DNA of 64,000 nt from an uncultured Ruminiclostridium sp. (GTDB taxonomy: Bacteria; Bacillota; Clostridia; Oscillospirales; Ruminococcaceae), in assembly GCA_934490165.1 (NCBI GenBank), contig CAKSTB010000006.1, positions 1-64,000 on the forward strand, read 5' to 3'. A model generated the notes under the pieces. That model did not search any database, was not told the DNA's origin, and saw only the letters and a program-made list of their open reading frames with translations. This document shows, one piece after another, positions 52,746 to 60,477 of this stretch. A program made the position numbers and the translations under genes. Each line of letters starts with the position of its first letter. Position 1 is the first letter of the stretch.

Positions 52746-52774
52746 ATTCTACCACACTATTCAACACTTTTCAA
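52746..52774 (-). promoter_or_regulatory. Sigma-A promoter of the GlfT2-like gene
   Basis: Minus strand: TTGAAA, 17-base spacer, TAGAAT (-10 at 52746-52751, -35 at 52769-52774). Confidence 0.7.
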
Positions 52775-52859
52775 CAAGCCGTCTAAAAAATTAAATATAC
52801 AAATCGTACAAAAATATTATAAAATCCACACAACATATGTCTCTGCTTTTGCAAAAAGT

Positions 52860-53165
52860 ATAATGAATTCCAATCTTCTCCATTATCATACCGACTACCT
52901 GCTCGGCTATCGTACCTACACAGTCAACCGTAATATCCGCATAACGGTTATAATACTTCCTCACGCTCGGAATTATCTCCGCTACCATTTCACCGGAACG
53001 GCAGGCAATACAGCGCGATTTATATTCGTAAGCTGGCGGATAAACTCCTGCTCGTCCACTCTCAGATATACGCATATACCATTTTCTCTCAGGTGCTTCA
53101 TACCCGCGGCTGAGATTACAGCAGAACCGCCCGTTGCTATAACTGCTTTTTGGTCATTGACAGCA
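52860..53165 (-). pseudogene. Shikimate kinase relic
   Basis: In one minus-strand frame: KAVIATGGSAVISAAGMKHL, then ENGICVYLRVDEQEFIRQLT, ending at a TAG. In the next frame: RKYYNRYADITVDCVGTIAE followed by VVGMIMEKIG. These are the ATGG loop, the central strand-helix and the C-terminal YADITVD segment of shikimate kinases. The N-terminal Walker A third and the lid region are missing or scrambled. It is a dead fragment at the right border of the polysaccharide locus. Confidence 0.8.
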
Positions 53166-53282
53166 GAGCCCGCTCCTCAGCTATCAGCTATACCATGAAC
53201 AGGAAAACGTAAGCCGAACCAAAAAATTACAAAAAAACAGAACATATAATTCAATGTCGCACCCCAAAACGAATAATCTCAA

Positions 53283-53753
53283 TCACCCTTTAAACTTCGA
53301 TTTTTCATAATTATACGGTATGCTCGTTCCTACAACAACATCCTCAATCTTTTCTATGATCAGCCAGTCGTCCATATTGCCCTGATGGTCAAAGGCGAGA
53401 GGTGATATTGCTTCAACGTTTTCAAACTCCGTAAGGCAAAGGCATTTCTTATGCCAGCGTGCTACTTGCTTTTCAGATAGGTTAAGCTTTTCCCGATTGT
53501 CGAAAAAAACTTTTGCAATCTCTTCATCGGACAGCTTTACAAAATTCTTAACCTCTTTGACAACGGCAGTTGCTGTTATAGAAGCACTCCCCTTTTCCAT
53601 AAAGTAAAGACGCTCCCCGGCAAAAACACGACTGTGAGGGATTTTTCTTCCCGCCGCACCGCGCACGACCATTGTTTTTGTTCCTGCGAAAATTTTGTCA
53701 AGCTCTTTTTCGCCCTTTTTTCCTGCATTATCGCAATAAACCAAATGCACCAT
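53283..53753 (-). CDS. ASCH/PUA-like protein, function unknown
   Basis: A 156-residue protein. The N-terminal stretch (GTKTMVVRGAAGRKIPHSRV, then AGERLYFMEKGSASITATAV) has the beta-rich pattern of ASCH or PUA-like folds, which often bind modified nucleotides or RNA; the assignment is tentative. The C-terminal half is helical, followed by a strand (DDWLIIEKIEDVVVG). It is the last gene of the TetR-flavodoxin operon, 23 bases after the SAP-domain gene, with a GGGGGA ribosome binding site. A link between these genes and flavodoxin metabolism is not evident. Confidence 0.7.
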   Translation of the reverse strand: MVHLVYCDNAGKKGEKELDKIFAGTKTMVVRGAAGRKIPHSRVFAGERLYFMEKGSASITATAVVKEVKNFVKLSDEEIAKVFFDNREKLNLSEKQVARWHKKCLCLTEFENVEAISPLAFDHQGNMDDWLIIEKIEDVVVGTSIPYNYEKSKFKG

Positions 53754-53776
53754 TTCAATATCCCCCTGTTTTCTGT

Positions 53777-54376
53777 TCAGCCCTGTGGAATTTTTAAATC
53801 TAAAGCGATGAGATCGGAGCGTTCATACCGATGATGCCCCGCCAGGCTCTTTTTGTAGTTCCAACATATAATTGCTTCATTTAAGCTTTTTCCGCTGTTG
53901 TCCGCGAAGAAATCGCGAATGTATGTATTGTACTCAAACTGTTTGTCGATAGCTGTTTTCCCATGCTTCTTTTCATTCAAGATGCGATAATATGCCTGAA
54001 CCGCATCGGCATATGTCTTTCCTGCGTTTGCTTTCAGCCATTTCTGAAACATAACATTGAACGAAAAGCTTTTCCCGATTTTTTCGAGGAAAAACGCTCT
54101 GTGCTTTTCGGAGCAGACGATATTCTCCTCTATGATCATGTCTTCGGTAATTGCACCGATATTTACGATCGGTTTTCTTTTGGCAGAGGATTTCAATACT
54201 TCTCCCGTGTCAAGAAAGCGAGCAATTCTGTCCGTAAGCTCCGATTTACTGCCTGAAGCAGGCAGCCCGTTTTCTCTGCAAAAGTCGATCAATTCCTGTT
54301 TGAGATAATAAAAACTGCGGAAATCGGCTGCGTCTGTTCTTTTATTTAATTCCGGTCGTTTATTCATCTGAGGCAT
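53777..54376 (-). CDS. SAP-domain / DUF6434 protein
   Basis: A 199-residue protein with an N-terminal SAP-like helix-extended-helix (about residues 22-58, LKQELIDFCRENGLPASGSK then SELTDRIARFLDTG), a motif that usually binds DNA. The C-terminal region (about 95-185) has FFLEKIGKSFSFNVMFQKWL and GKTYADAVQAYYRI, then a second similar half near the end. From memory this matches the DUF6434 type found in Firmicutes. The role is unknown. It sits between the zinc-ribbon gene (12 bases upstream) and the ASCH-like gene. Confidence 0.8.
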   Translation of the reverse strand: MPQMNKRPELNKRTDAADFRSFYYLKQELIDFCRENGLPASGSKSELTDRIARFLDTGEVLKSSAKRKPIVNIGAITEDMIIEENIVCSEKHRAFFLEKIGKSFSFNVMFQKWLKANAGKTYADAVQAYYRILNEKKHGKTAIDKQFEYNTYIRDFFADNSGKSLNEAIICWNYKKSLAGHHRYERSDLIALDLKIPQG

Positions 54377-54388
54377 AAATTTGCTCCC

Positions 54389-54607
54389 TTATTTGTATTG
54401 AAGCACAAGCATACTGCACTCATCACAGCAACAGGCTTCCACGCTTGTACGACCGCCGACCTTCTGCCCGGTGATCTTCACAAAGCCGTCTGTGTTTTTT
54501 GCGTTTTCAAAGGCGCTTGGTATTTTGCTCGCAAAGCTGAAAGCACCGTCCTTACTGCTGAACAAATAGCCGTTTCTCATTTCCCTTCCGCATTTCGGAC
54601 ACTTCAT
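54389..54607 (-). CDS. Small zinc-ribbon protein (PF20097-like)
   Basis: A 72-residue protein with CPKCGREMRNGYLF at the start and a CCCDECSMLVL pair near the end, giving two Cys knuckles for one zinc ion. ATG 54607 is chosen because GGAGGG precedes it; an in-frame extension to 54646 overlaps the flavodoxin stop without a ribosome binding site. Small proteins of this design are common in clostridial operons and have no known function. It lies 20 bases after the flavodoxin gene. Confidence 0.8.
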   Translation of the reverse strand: MKCPKCGREMRNGYLFSSKDGAFSFASKIPSAFENAKNTDGFVKITGQKVGGRTSVEACCCDECSMLVLQYK

Positions 54608-54627
54608 AATCAAACCCTCCGTTCTTA

Positions 54628-55131
54628 TTACTCTGCATTGTACCAATTGAGTACTGACAATAAATTCTCTGCCTTGACCCGATCTCCGCCGTGGAACATC
54701 ATATCAAGCATATCATCTTCCTCGGGCGTTCGGTCTTTCTTTTCGGCTAGACCCTTGCCCACCGTTTTGACCATCAACTCCATCATTGGACGATATATGC
54801 CGTGCAGCTTTTTGACATCAAAATTGCCTTGCAGGGTAAACACAGGAATTTTGGCGGGAATTGCAGTCTTCTCCCGCACGTTTTCTGTTTGTGTCCCGGT
54901 CTGTCCCATGCCCACACCGCAGACTGCGCGCACGTTGTATCGCTTTGCCGCCGCGGCATAGCCCTTGACCGAGCCTGCCATAATCCAGCCCAGATAGATA
55001 ATATCCGCCCCTGCCTTTACAGTCTTTTTGGCTTCGGTAAGGGAGTACACCGGAAGTCCGGTTTTCTTAGCCAACAGCTCGGCATAATGCCGCGTACTGC
55101 CGGTATTTGTGGTGTAAATAATCGTGTTCAT
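54628..55131 (-). CDS. Flavodoxin
   Basis: A 167-residue flavodoxin-like electron carrier. The FMN phosphate loop is TTNTGSTRHYAELLAKKTG. LGWIMAGSVKGY and GVGMGQTG supply the two isoalloxazine loops, and the C-terminal helix region is present. The start at ATG 55131 follows AGAGG; a longer frame from 55149 lacks a site. The gene is preceded by a TetR regulator (180 bases upstream) and followed by three small genes in tight series. Control by the TetR protein is likely but not shown. Confidence 0.88.
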   Translation of the reverse strand: MNTIIYTTNTGSTRHYAELLAKKTGLPVYSLTEAKKTVKAGADIIYLGWIMAGSVKGYAAAAKRYNVRAVCGVGMGQTGTQTENVREKTAIPAKIPVFTLQGNFDVKKLHGIYRPMMELMVKTVGKGLAEKKDRTPEEDDMLDMMFHGGDRVKAENLLSVLNWYNAE

Positions 55132-55311
55132 AAAAAAACCTCTTTTCAAAAAAAATAACGCGGTGCATGATCGGTTTTACGATCAGCACTGCGTCTTAGC
55201 GTCCGGCTATTTGGTTTCAATAATAAAATTCTTGGCGTTGATAACACAATAGTGTTTGCATTTGCTCCGCTTATCGGGTATAAAACCCGATGCGGTTATT
55301 CGGGATACTGT

Positions 55312-55941
55312 TCATCGTGATATTTCCGGCTTTTTGTACTCGGATTCAATTTTGGCGATGAAGCGGTCTATATGTCTGCACAACATCTGCGCAACGCTTT
55401 CTTTGTCGCCTGCTCCGTCATAAATGCTGTAAAGCAGAAATATAGGTCCGTAAAATTCGAGTGCCAACTGCATAGCGGACTCGTCGGAGCTTGTCAGTTT
55501 TCGGAAAATTGCCGCCATATACCCGATAGACCCTGTCGCGAGATAATCCTGATATAGCTGTGCGAGCGTCGGATCACGATATTGCTCCAAAGTCAGCATT
55601 TTTCGAAAATCCGACGGAAACCGCTCTTTCGTCCAGTGATCAAACTGTGCCGTGCCGTATGCACGGATCTTTTCGATCGGAATACGCAGATAAGCCTCCT
55701 CAAAGCCGTCCGTCTTTGTTTTGGGCATATTATATTCTTCGGCACGCTCGCTGTCAGCTTGGTTCATTCGCGCCACGATACTGTCCAATATTTCCTGCTT
55801 GCTTGTGTAGTGCTTGTACAAAGCCCCTTTTGTAATTCCGAGCTGCTTTGCAATGTCGCTCATAGATGTACCCGAATAACCGCTCTGTGCAAATAATTTA
55901 AGCGCCGCTTCTAAGATGCGCTCTTTTGTATCACCTGCCAT
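55312..55941 (-). CDS. TetR-family transcriptional regulator
   Basis: A 209-residue repressor. The N-terminal helix-turn-helix (residues about 7-55) reads RILEAALKLFAQSGYSGTSM, then SDIAKQLGITKGALYKHYTS. The C-terminal ligand domain is helical and variable. A perfect dyad GTAACCG-AA-CGGTTAC lies 20 bases before the start and overlaps the promoter start region, consistent with autoregulation. Downstream genes (flavodoxin and three others) run in the same direction and may share this control. The ligand is unknown. Confidence 0.93.
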   Translation of the reverse strand: MAGDTKERILEAALKLFAQSGYSGTSMSDIAKQLGITKGALYKHYTSKQEILDSIVARMNQADSERAEEYNMPKTKTDGFEEAYLRIPIEKIRAYGTAQFDHWTKERFPSDFRKMLTLEQYRDPTLAQLYQDYLATGSIGYMAAIFRKLTSSDESAMQLALEFYGPIFLLYSIYDGAGDKESVAQMLCRHIDRFIAKIESEYKKPEISR

Positions 55942-55961
55942 AACTTCACCTCTTTGTTTCG

Positions 55962-55977
55962 GTAACCGTTCGGTTAC
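55962..55977. promoter_or_regulatory. Probable TetR operator
   Basis: A 16-bp perfect palindrome GTAACCGTTCGGTTAC placed at the transcription start region, five bases downstream of the -10 box of the tetR promoter. Confidence 0.8.
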
Positions 55978-55981
55978 TTAT

Positions 55982-56010
55982 ATTATAACAGCAGAATAAC
56001 CGCTTGTCAA
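55982..56010 (-). promoter_or_regulatory. Consensus sigma-A promoter of the tetR gene
   Basis: Minus strand: TTGACA, 17-base spacer, TATAAT (-10 at 55982-55987, -35 at 56005-56010). Confidence 0.92.
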
Positions 56011-56147
56011 GTTTTTTTATTATTTTCGGATAATTTAAGCATTATAAATGTCCGGGCTCTTTTCATCTCTAGTTTTTTACAGAAAAGTGTTGCACTCGAC
56101 TTAATGATCTGTTAATTGAAAAATTTTACAAGAAATTTCAAAATTAT

Positions 56148-56173
56148 TGTAAGATTTTCGCCGCTAATACGTT
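56148..56173 (+). promoter_or_regulatory. ECF-type promoter of the sigma/anti-sigma operon
   Basis: TGTAAGATTTT, then GCC, then ATACGTT, with the second element starting 19 bases after the first. The same sequence at the same spacing occurs at 57607-57632. It does not fit sigma-A but fits the -35/-10 spacing of ECF factors. Confidence 0.75.
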
Positions 56174-56273
56174 ATTATATATGAAAGGATAAATTTCACG
56201 CCGCAACTAACGCAGAAATATACGGTAAAATTATGATATATGGAAATTATTTCGGATTTTTCATAACTTATTG

Positions 56274-56302
56274 TTGACAATTCCTATAACTGTTGATAAA
56301 AT
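56274..56302 (+). promoter_or_regulatory. Proximal sigma-A promoter of the sigma/anti-sigma operon
   Basis: TTGACA, 17-base spacer, TAAAAT. It would give basal expression independent of the distal ECF-type promoter. Confidence 0.7.
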
Positions 56303-56358
56303 TAAAATGATACAAATATTATATTCATCATCTGAATTCTCACAGGGGAGGAATAGTT

Positions 56359-56901
56359 GTGCTTTCCGTATATCTGTCAATGGTCGGCACAGATGAAGAA
56401 AAGGATATCGTCACACGGCTTTATGATACATATAAATCATATCTTTACACCATAAGTGTGTCCATACTTCATAATCGTGCAGATGCAGAAGACGCTGTAC
56501 ATGAAACATTTGTCCGTATAATCAAAAATCTTTCAAAGATAAAAGACGTTGAATCGCCGCAAACCAAGGGCTTTTTAGCAATCATAGCACGCAATATCTG
56601 TTTTGATATGCTAAGAAAAAGCAGTCACGAGGCTTTATATGATGATTGCGACCTGAACGAATATACCTCCGCTGATACAGCCAGGGAGATCGAGATAAAG
56701 CTTGACTGTGAAACCGTGATAAAAAATATAAGCGAACTCTCGCCGACACTTAAAAATATAGCTACCTTATATTTCGTTATGCAATATTCCGCGGCAGAAA
56801 TAGGCGAAATCCTGAATTTAAGTGATTCAGCTGTTTATTCGGCTATCTCGCGTGCAAGAAAAACTCTTATCAAAAAACAAGGAGAAAATACCAATGAATG
56901 A
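56359..56901 (+). CDS. ECF-type RNA polymerase sigma factor
   Basis: A 180-residue sigma-70 family protein with only regions 2 and 4. Region 2 (about residues 18-85) contains NRADAEDAVHETFVRIIKNL and FLAIIARNICFDMLRK. Region 4 (about 122-175) has LKNIATLYFVMQYSAAEIGE followed by DSAVYSAISRARKTL, the helix-turn-helix for the -35 element. The start is GTG 56359, six bases after GGGAGG. Its stop overlaps the anti-sigma start by eight bases (ATGAATGA), which couples their synthesis. The shared motif at 56148 and 57607 is its likely target. Confidence 0.93.
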   Translation: MLSVYLSMVGTDEEKDIVTRLYDTYKSYLYTISVSILHNRADAEDAVHETFVRIIKNLSKIKDVESPQTKGFLAIIARNICFDMLRKSSHEALYDDCDLNEYTSADTAREIEIKLDCETVIKNISELSPTLKNIATLYFVMQYSAAEIGEILNLSDSAVYSAISRARKTLIKKQGENTNE

Positions 56902-57586
56902 AGACATCATAATAGCTCAGGCACTTAAAAACGTACTCCTATCCGATATAGAAGCTTATGACAGATTGCCTCAATACAAAGTTCCGCATAGGCTCGACCG
57001 CAGGATATCAAAGCTGATAGCAGACATCGGTCAGCCGATCAAAAAGGAAAAACGCAAGCCCATACCTTTAAAACGCCGTCTGCTCATAGCCGCAATAATA
57101 GTGATCGTTATGGCAATAATCACCGGCGGAATCACAGTCATAACCCGTAACCTCGGTATGTTCACAGTAAAGCAGTATGATATTTTCTCTATAATGACCA
57201 TCGAAGATACAAAGGATGGGTCGATAGCGTTTACCGAAAAATACCGCCTTGTAATGGACCTCTCTCAATATGCAAAAGACATTATAGGCGATACCGTACA
57301 TACGTACGCTGTGCGCTATTCAAATGAAACAAACGAACAGCAAATTATTTTTTCACAAACACCAAAAAATGCGTATTGGGCAGCACGACTCAATACAGAA
57401 AATGCTATAACATATCCCGAACTGATTGAAATCGGTAACAATAAAAATGCCGTCTATTTTGAAACCTACAAGCATGAAAAAGTGCTTATCTGGAAAATGG
57501 GTGATTCTATAATACAACTTATCGCATACGGATTTAGTAAAAATAAACTAATTGAGCTATCAAAATCAGTGCAAAAAGTAGAATAA
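56894..57586 (+). CDS. Membrane anti-sigma factor with DUF4367-like sensor domain
   Basis: A 230-residue protein from ATG 56894 (AAGGAG upstream). The N-terminal ~60 residues are cytosolic and should bind the sigma factor. One transmembrane helix follows (about 62-85, LLIAAIIVIVMAIITGG). The extracytoplasmic part (about 100-230) contains YAVRYSNETNEQQIIFSQTP and VLIWKMGDSIIQLIAYG, typical of DUF4367 domains in clostridial anti-sigma proteins. A longer frame starting at 56822 lies inside the sigma gene and is rejected. It should release the sigma factor on an envelope signal. Confidence 0.9.
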   Translation: MNEDIIIAQALKNVLLSDIEAYDRLPQYKVPHRLDRRISKLIADIGQPIKKEKRKPIPLKRRLLIAAIIVIVMAIITGGITVITRNLGMFTVKQYDIFSIMTIEDTKDGSIAFTEKYRLVMDLSQYAKDIIGDTVHTYAVRYSNETNEQQIIFSQTPKNAYWAARLNTENAITYPELIEIGNNKNAVYFETYKHEKVLIWKMGDSIIQLIAYGFSKNKLIELSKSVQKVE

Positions 57587-57606
57587 TAGTTTTTTGTAAA
57601 TTTTTA

Positions 57607-57632
57607 TGTAAGATTTTTGCCTTTCATACGTT
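57607..57632 (+). promoter_or_regulatory. ECF-type promoter of the small secreted protein
   Basis: TGTAAGATTTT-T-GCC-TTTC-ATACGTT, the same elements and spacing as 56148-56173. The start codon of the downstream gene lies about 45 bases from the expected transcription start. Confidence 0.78.
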
Positions 57633-57684
57633 CTGTTATTAGAGAGGTAACTCTCTGATATTAAAATTCAAGGAGAATAAGCGT

Positions 57685-58092
57685 ATGAAAAAAATTATAT
57701 CCGTCCTTTTGGTTGTATGCATCATGATGGGCATCTGCGTTACAGCCTCGGCAGCCACTGTAGATACCTGTGATCTCAGTTCGGCAACGAAAACCTGCAT
57801 CCTGACGATCTCGTCGGGCAGAGCTGATTTTACAAGCACGTTTTACAGCACGGACACTTCGATCAAATGTGTCAGGATCGACCAGACTTTTGAAAAGCAC
57901 TCATTCCTATGGTTCTGGGACTCACTGGGCAAATGGAACTTGACAACGTATGACAATTCGACAGTATATTCAAATGCGAAGAGAGGGCTTACAAGCGGTA
58001 CATACAGAGTTAAGTCTGATTTTACAGTCACTTATAAAAACGGTAATAAAGAAACCGTTACAATCTACAGTAACGAACAGAAAATAGCATGA
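57685..58092 (+). CDS. Small secreted protein under predicted ECF control
   Basis: A 135-residue protein with a clear Sec signal peptide (MKKIISVLLVVCIMMGICVTA, cleavage after ASA near residue 23). The mature part is about 110 residues, beta-rich by eye, with three Cys (two close together, VDTC and KTC, and one in IKC). No family is recognised. It is preceded by AAGGAG and the ECF-type promoter motif, and followed by a strong terminator. It is probably the effector of the sigma/anti-sigma system, for example an envelope-stress or antimicrobial-response protein; the role is inferred from regulation only. Confidence 0.85.
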   Translation: MKKIISVLLVVCIMMGICVTASAATVDTCDLSSATKTCILTISSGRADFTSTFYSTDTSIKCVRIDQTFEKHSFLWFWDSLGKWNLTTYDNSTVYSNAKRGLTSGTYRVKSDFTVTYKNGNKETVTIYSNEQKIA

Positions 58093-58096
58093 CATA

Positions 58097-58135
58097 AAAC
58101 AGTGCACAGCAGAGTATCCGCTGTGCACTGTTTTT
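58097..58135. terminator. Bidirectional terminator between the secreted protein and rmlB
   Basis: A 14-bp stem AAACAGTGCACAGC / GCTGTGCACTGTTT with a 9-base loop and T-rich flank. Confidence 0.9.
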
Positions 58136-59105
58136 ATATATCACTATCCCACTGATTTTTGTTTTGCTTGTACCACTCAACTGTGAGGCGCAGTCCGTCG
58201 TCAAATCCGACAAGAGGCTTCCAGCCAAGCTCGTTGCGTATCTTTGAACTGTCAACGCAATAGCGCCTGTCATGACCTTTTCTGTCAGTAACAAGTCTTA
58301 TAAGCGAGCTGTCCTTTTCCAAAAGGGAAAGTATCCGCTTTACCGTATCAATGTTTCTCTTCTCTTCCCCACCGCTGATATTGTATATTTCACCGTTTTT
58401 ACCTTGGTGTATTATCATATCGACAGCTCTGCAATGATCCTCAACATACAGCCAATCCCTTATGTTACTTCCGTCACCGTATACAGGCAGAGGTAAGCCT
58501 TTAATTGCATTCACCGTCATTAGCGGTATCAGCTTTTCAATGTGTTGATACGGGCCGTAATTATTTGTACAGCGCGAGATTGTCACCGTCAGCCCGTATG
58601 TGCGATGATATGCCAGTACCAACAGATCTGCCGCGGCTTTAGATGCAGAATATGGATTTGACGGGCACAGCTGTGCATTTTCGGTGCAGGATATGCCCCT
58701 ATCTGCCGCTGTATCACCGTATACCTCATCGGTCGATATTTGATGGAAATGCGGTGTATTATGCTTCACACACGCGTCTGCAAGCACCTGTGTACCGATG
58801 AGATTAGTTTCGGTAAATAGCAATGGTGATGTTATTGAGCGGTCTACATGGCTCTCAGCCGCAAAATTAACCACAATATCAGGCTTTTCTTCGCTGAACA
58901 CCATATCCACTGCCGACCTGTCCGTTATATCGGCTTTTATAAATCTGAACCGCGATAAGCTCATCACGGGTTTCAGCGTATTTATATTTCCTGCATAAGT
59001 AAGGCTGTCAAGGCAGACAATGCGGTAATCGGGATACTTTTTCATCATGTAGAATATAAAATTACTTCCGATAAAGCCTGCTCCGCCGGTAATAAGCAGT
59101 GTCAT
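58134..59105 (-). CDS. rmlB: dTDP-glucose 4,6-dehydratase
   Basis: A 323-residue extended short-chain dehydrogenase giving dTDP-4-keto-6-deoxyglucose. Motifs include LITGGAGFIGSNFIFYMM, VNFAAESHVDRSI, the catalytic STDEVYGDT segment, the Tyr/Lys pair in YSASKAAADLLV and TNNYGPYQHIEKLIP. These are those of RmlB, distinct from the CDP-specific RfbG at 37286-38341. The other rml genes (A, C, D) are not nearby. It has its own promoter and sits between a terminator and the second glf, so it is monocistronic. Confidence 0.95.
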   Translation of the reverse strand: MTLLITGGAGFIGSNFIFYMMKKYPDYRIVCLDSLTYAGNINTLKPVMSLSRFRFIKADITDRSAVDMVFSEEKPDIVVNFAAESHVDRSITSPLLFTETNLIGTQVLADACVKHNTPHFHQISTDEVYGDTAADRGISCTENAQLCPSNPYSASKAAADLLVLAYHRTYGLTVTISRCTNNYGPYQHIEKLIPLMTVNAIKGLPLPVYGDGSNIRDWLYVEDHCRAVDMIIHQGKNGEIYNISGGEEKRNIDTVKRILSLLEKDSSLIRLVTDRKGHDRRYCVDSSKIRNELGWKPLVGFDDGLRLTVEWYKQNKNQWDSDI

Positions 59106-59138
59106 TTCTATCCCGCCTTTCGTTGATCAGCTAAATGT

Positions 59139-59167
59139 AGTATAACACATTGCAGGTAAAATGACAA
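59139..59167 (-). promoter_or_regulatory. Sigma-A promoter of rmlB
   Basis: Minus strand: TTGTCA, 17-base spacer, TATACT (-10 at 59139-59144, -35 at 59162-59167). Confidence 0.75.
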
Positions 59168-59172
59168 TATAA

Positions 59173-59199
59173 AAACGGCGCAGCCGAAAGACTGCGCCA
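59173..59199 (-). terminator. Terminator of the second glf
   Basis: A stem GGCGCAG / CTGCGCC around CCGAAAGA, followed on the minus strand by GTTTTTATATT. Confidence 0.88.
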
Positions 59200-59205
59200 T
59201 TCATT

Positions 59206-60312
59206 TTATTCGCCAAATTCGTTTTTAACACTGTCAAGTGCCGCTATGATAACCTTATCCATATCATAGTACTTGTACTGTCCGAGTCTGCCGCCGAAGA
59301 TAACGTCCTTGCGTGTATCTGCGAGAGCCTTGTACTTCTCATACAGTGCATTGTTCTTGTCGTTGTTTACGGGATAGTACGGCTCAACACCGGGCTTCCA
59401 CTCTGCGGAATATTCACGGCTGATAACCGTCTTTTCCTGCTTGCCGAACTCAAAGTGCTTATGCTCGATTATTCTCGTATAAGGAACTTCTCTGTCGGTG
59501 TAATTTACAACCGCGTTGCCCTGGTGGTTTTCTTCGTCAAGCACCTCTGTTTCAAAGCGTACAGAACGGTACTCAAGCGGACCGTATTCAAATCCGAAGA
59601 ACTCATCGATCTGACCTGTGTATACAGTCTTGTCGGCAATGTCGGGATTTTCCTTGATAAACTCGAAATAGTCAGTGTCCGTCTTTACATCAGAGCCTGC
59701 GAGCATCTTTTCGATTATCTGTGTGTATCCGCCCATCGGGATACCCTGATAGCGATCGTTAAAATAATTGTTGTCATAGATAAATCTGAGCGGAAGACGC
59801 TTGATTATGAATGACGGCAGCTCTGTGCAGGGTCTGCCCCACTGCTTCTCGGTATAGCCCTTGATAAGCTTTTCGTAAACATCTGTTCCGACAAGCTTAA
59901 GCGCCTGTTCTTCAAGGTTTTTGGGCTCTGTTATGCCGAGATCTTCGATCTGCTTTGCGATTACCGCCTTTGCCTCAGCGGGAGTCTTGATACCCCACAT
60001 CTTGCTGAATGTGTTCATATTGAACGGCAGGTTATAAAGCTCGTCCTTGTATGACGCAACGGGAGAGTTGATATAGTTGTTGAACTCTGCAAACTGATTT
60101 ACATACTCCCATATAGCCTTATCGGAGGTATGGAAAATATGTGCGCCGTACTTGTGTACGTTGATATCCTCCACCTTTTCGGTGTAGATATTGCCTGCAA
60201 TGTGGTTGCGCTTGTCGATAACAAGGCACTTCTTGCCTCTCTTGTTAGCTTCGTATGCAAAGACTGCACCGAACAGTCCCGCACCGACTATAAGATAATC
60301 GTAGTGTGACAT
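59206..60312 (-). CDS. glf: UDP-galactopyranose mutase (second copy)
   Basis: A 368-residue flavoenzyme with VGAGLFGAVFAYEANKRG, IDKRNHIAGNIYTE, YGAHIFHTSD, GYTEKQWGRP, RLPLRFIYDNNYFNDRYQGI and the C-terminal GGRLGQYKYYDMD. It matches the classic bacterial Glf more closely than the 385-residue copy at 34644-35801; the two share the fold but little sequence outside motifs. It is monocistronic with a terminator. It is probably the ancestral housekeeping copy, and the first is part of the mobile polysaccharide locus. Confidence 0.96.
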   Translation of the reverse strand: MSHYDYLIVGAGLFGAVFAYEANKRGKKCLVIDKRNHIAGNIYTEKVEDINVHKYGAHIFHTSDKAIWEYVNQFAEFNNYINSPVASYKDELYNLPFNMNTFSKMWGIKTPAEAKAVIAKQIEDLGITEPKNLEEQALKLVGTDVYEKLIKGYTEKQWGRPCTELPSFIIKRLPLRFIYDNNYFNDRYQGIPMGGYTQIIEKMLAGSDVKTDTDYFEFIKENPDIADKTVYTGQIDEFFGFEYGPLEYRSVRFETEVLDEENHQGNAVVNYTDREVPYTRIIEHKHFEFGKQEKTVISREYSAEWKPGVEPYYPVNNDKNNALYEKYKALADTRKDVIFGGRLGQYKYYDMDKVIIAALDSVKNEFGE

Positions 60313-60477
60313 ATAATACTCCTTTTTGAATAATTTTATTTAGATAAATGTAACATACCGTATTATTATCAAAACACGATATATGAATGCGGCAACTACA
60401 CAATGATATGTGCCCAAAACCCATATCACTTTTCCCGCAAGCTGAAACGTGCACTGCAAAACCCGCAACGCACGTTT
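60313..60477. other. Intergenic stretch
   Basis: It contains the ribosome binding site of the second glf. A weak hairpin ACGTGC...GCACGT followed by TTTTTATTTT lies near 60446-60480 and may terminate transcription. Nothing else was recognised. Confidence 0.4.
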
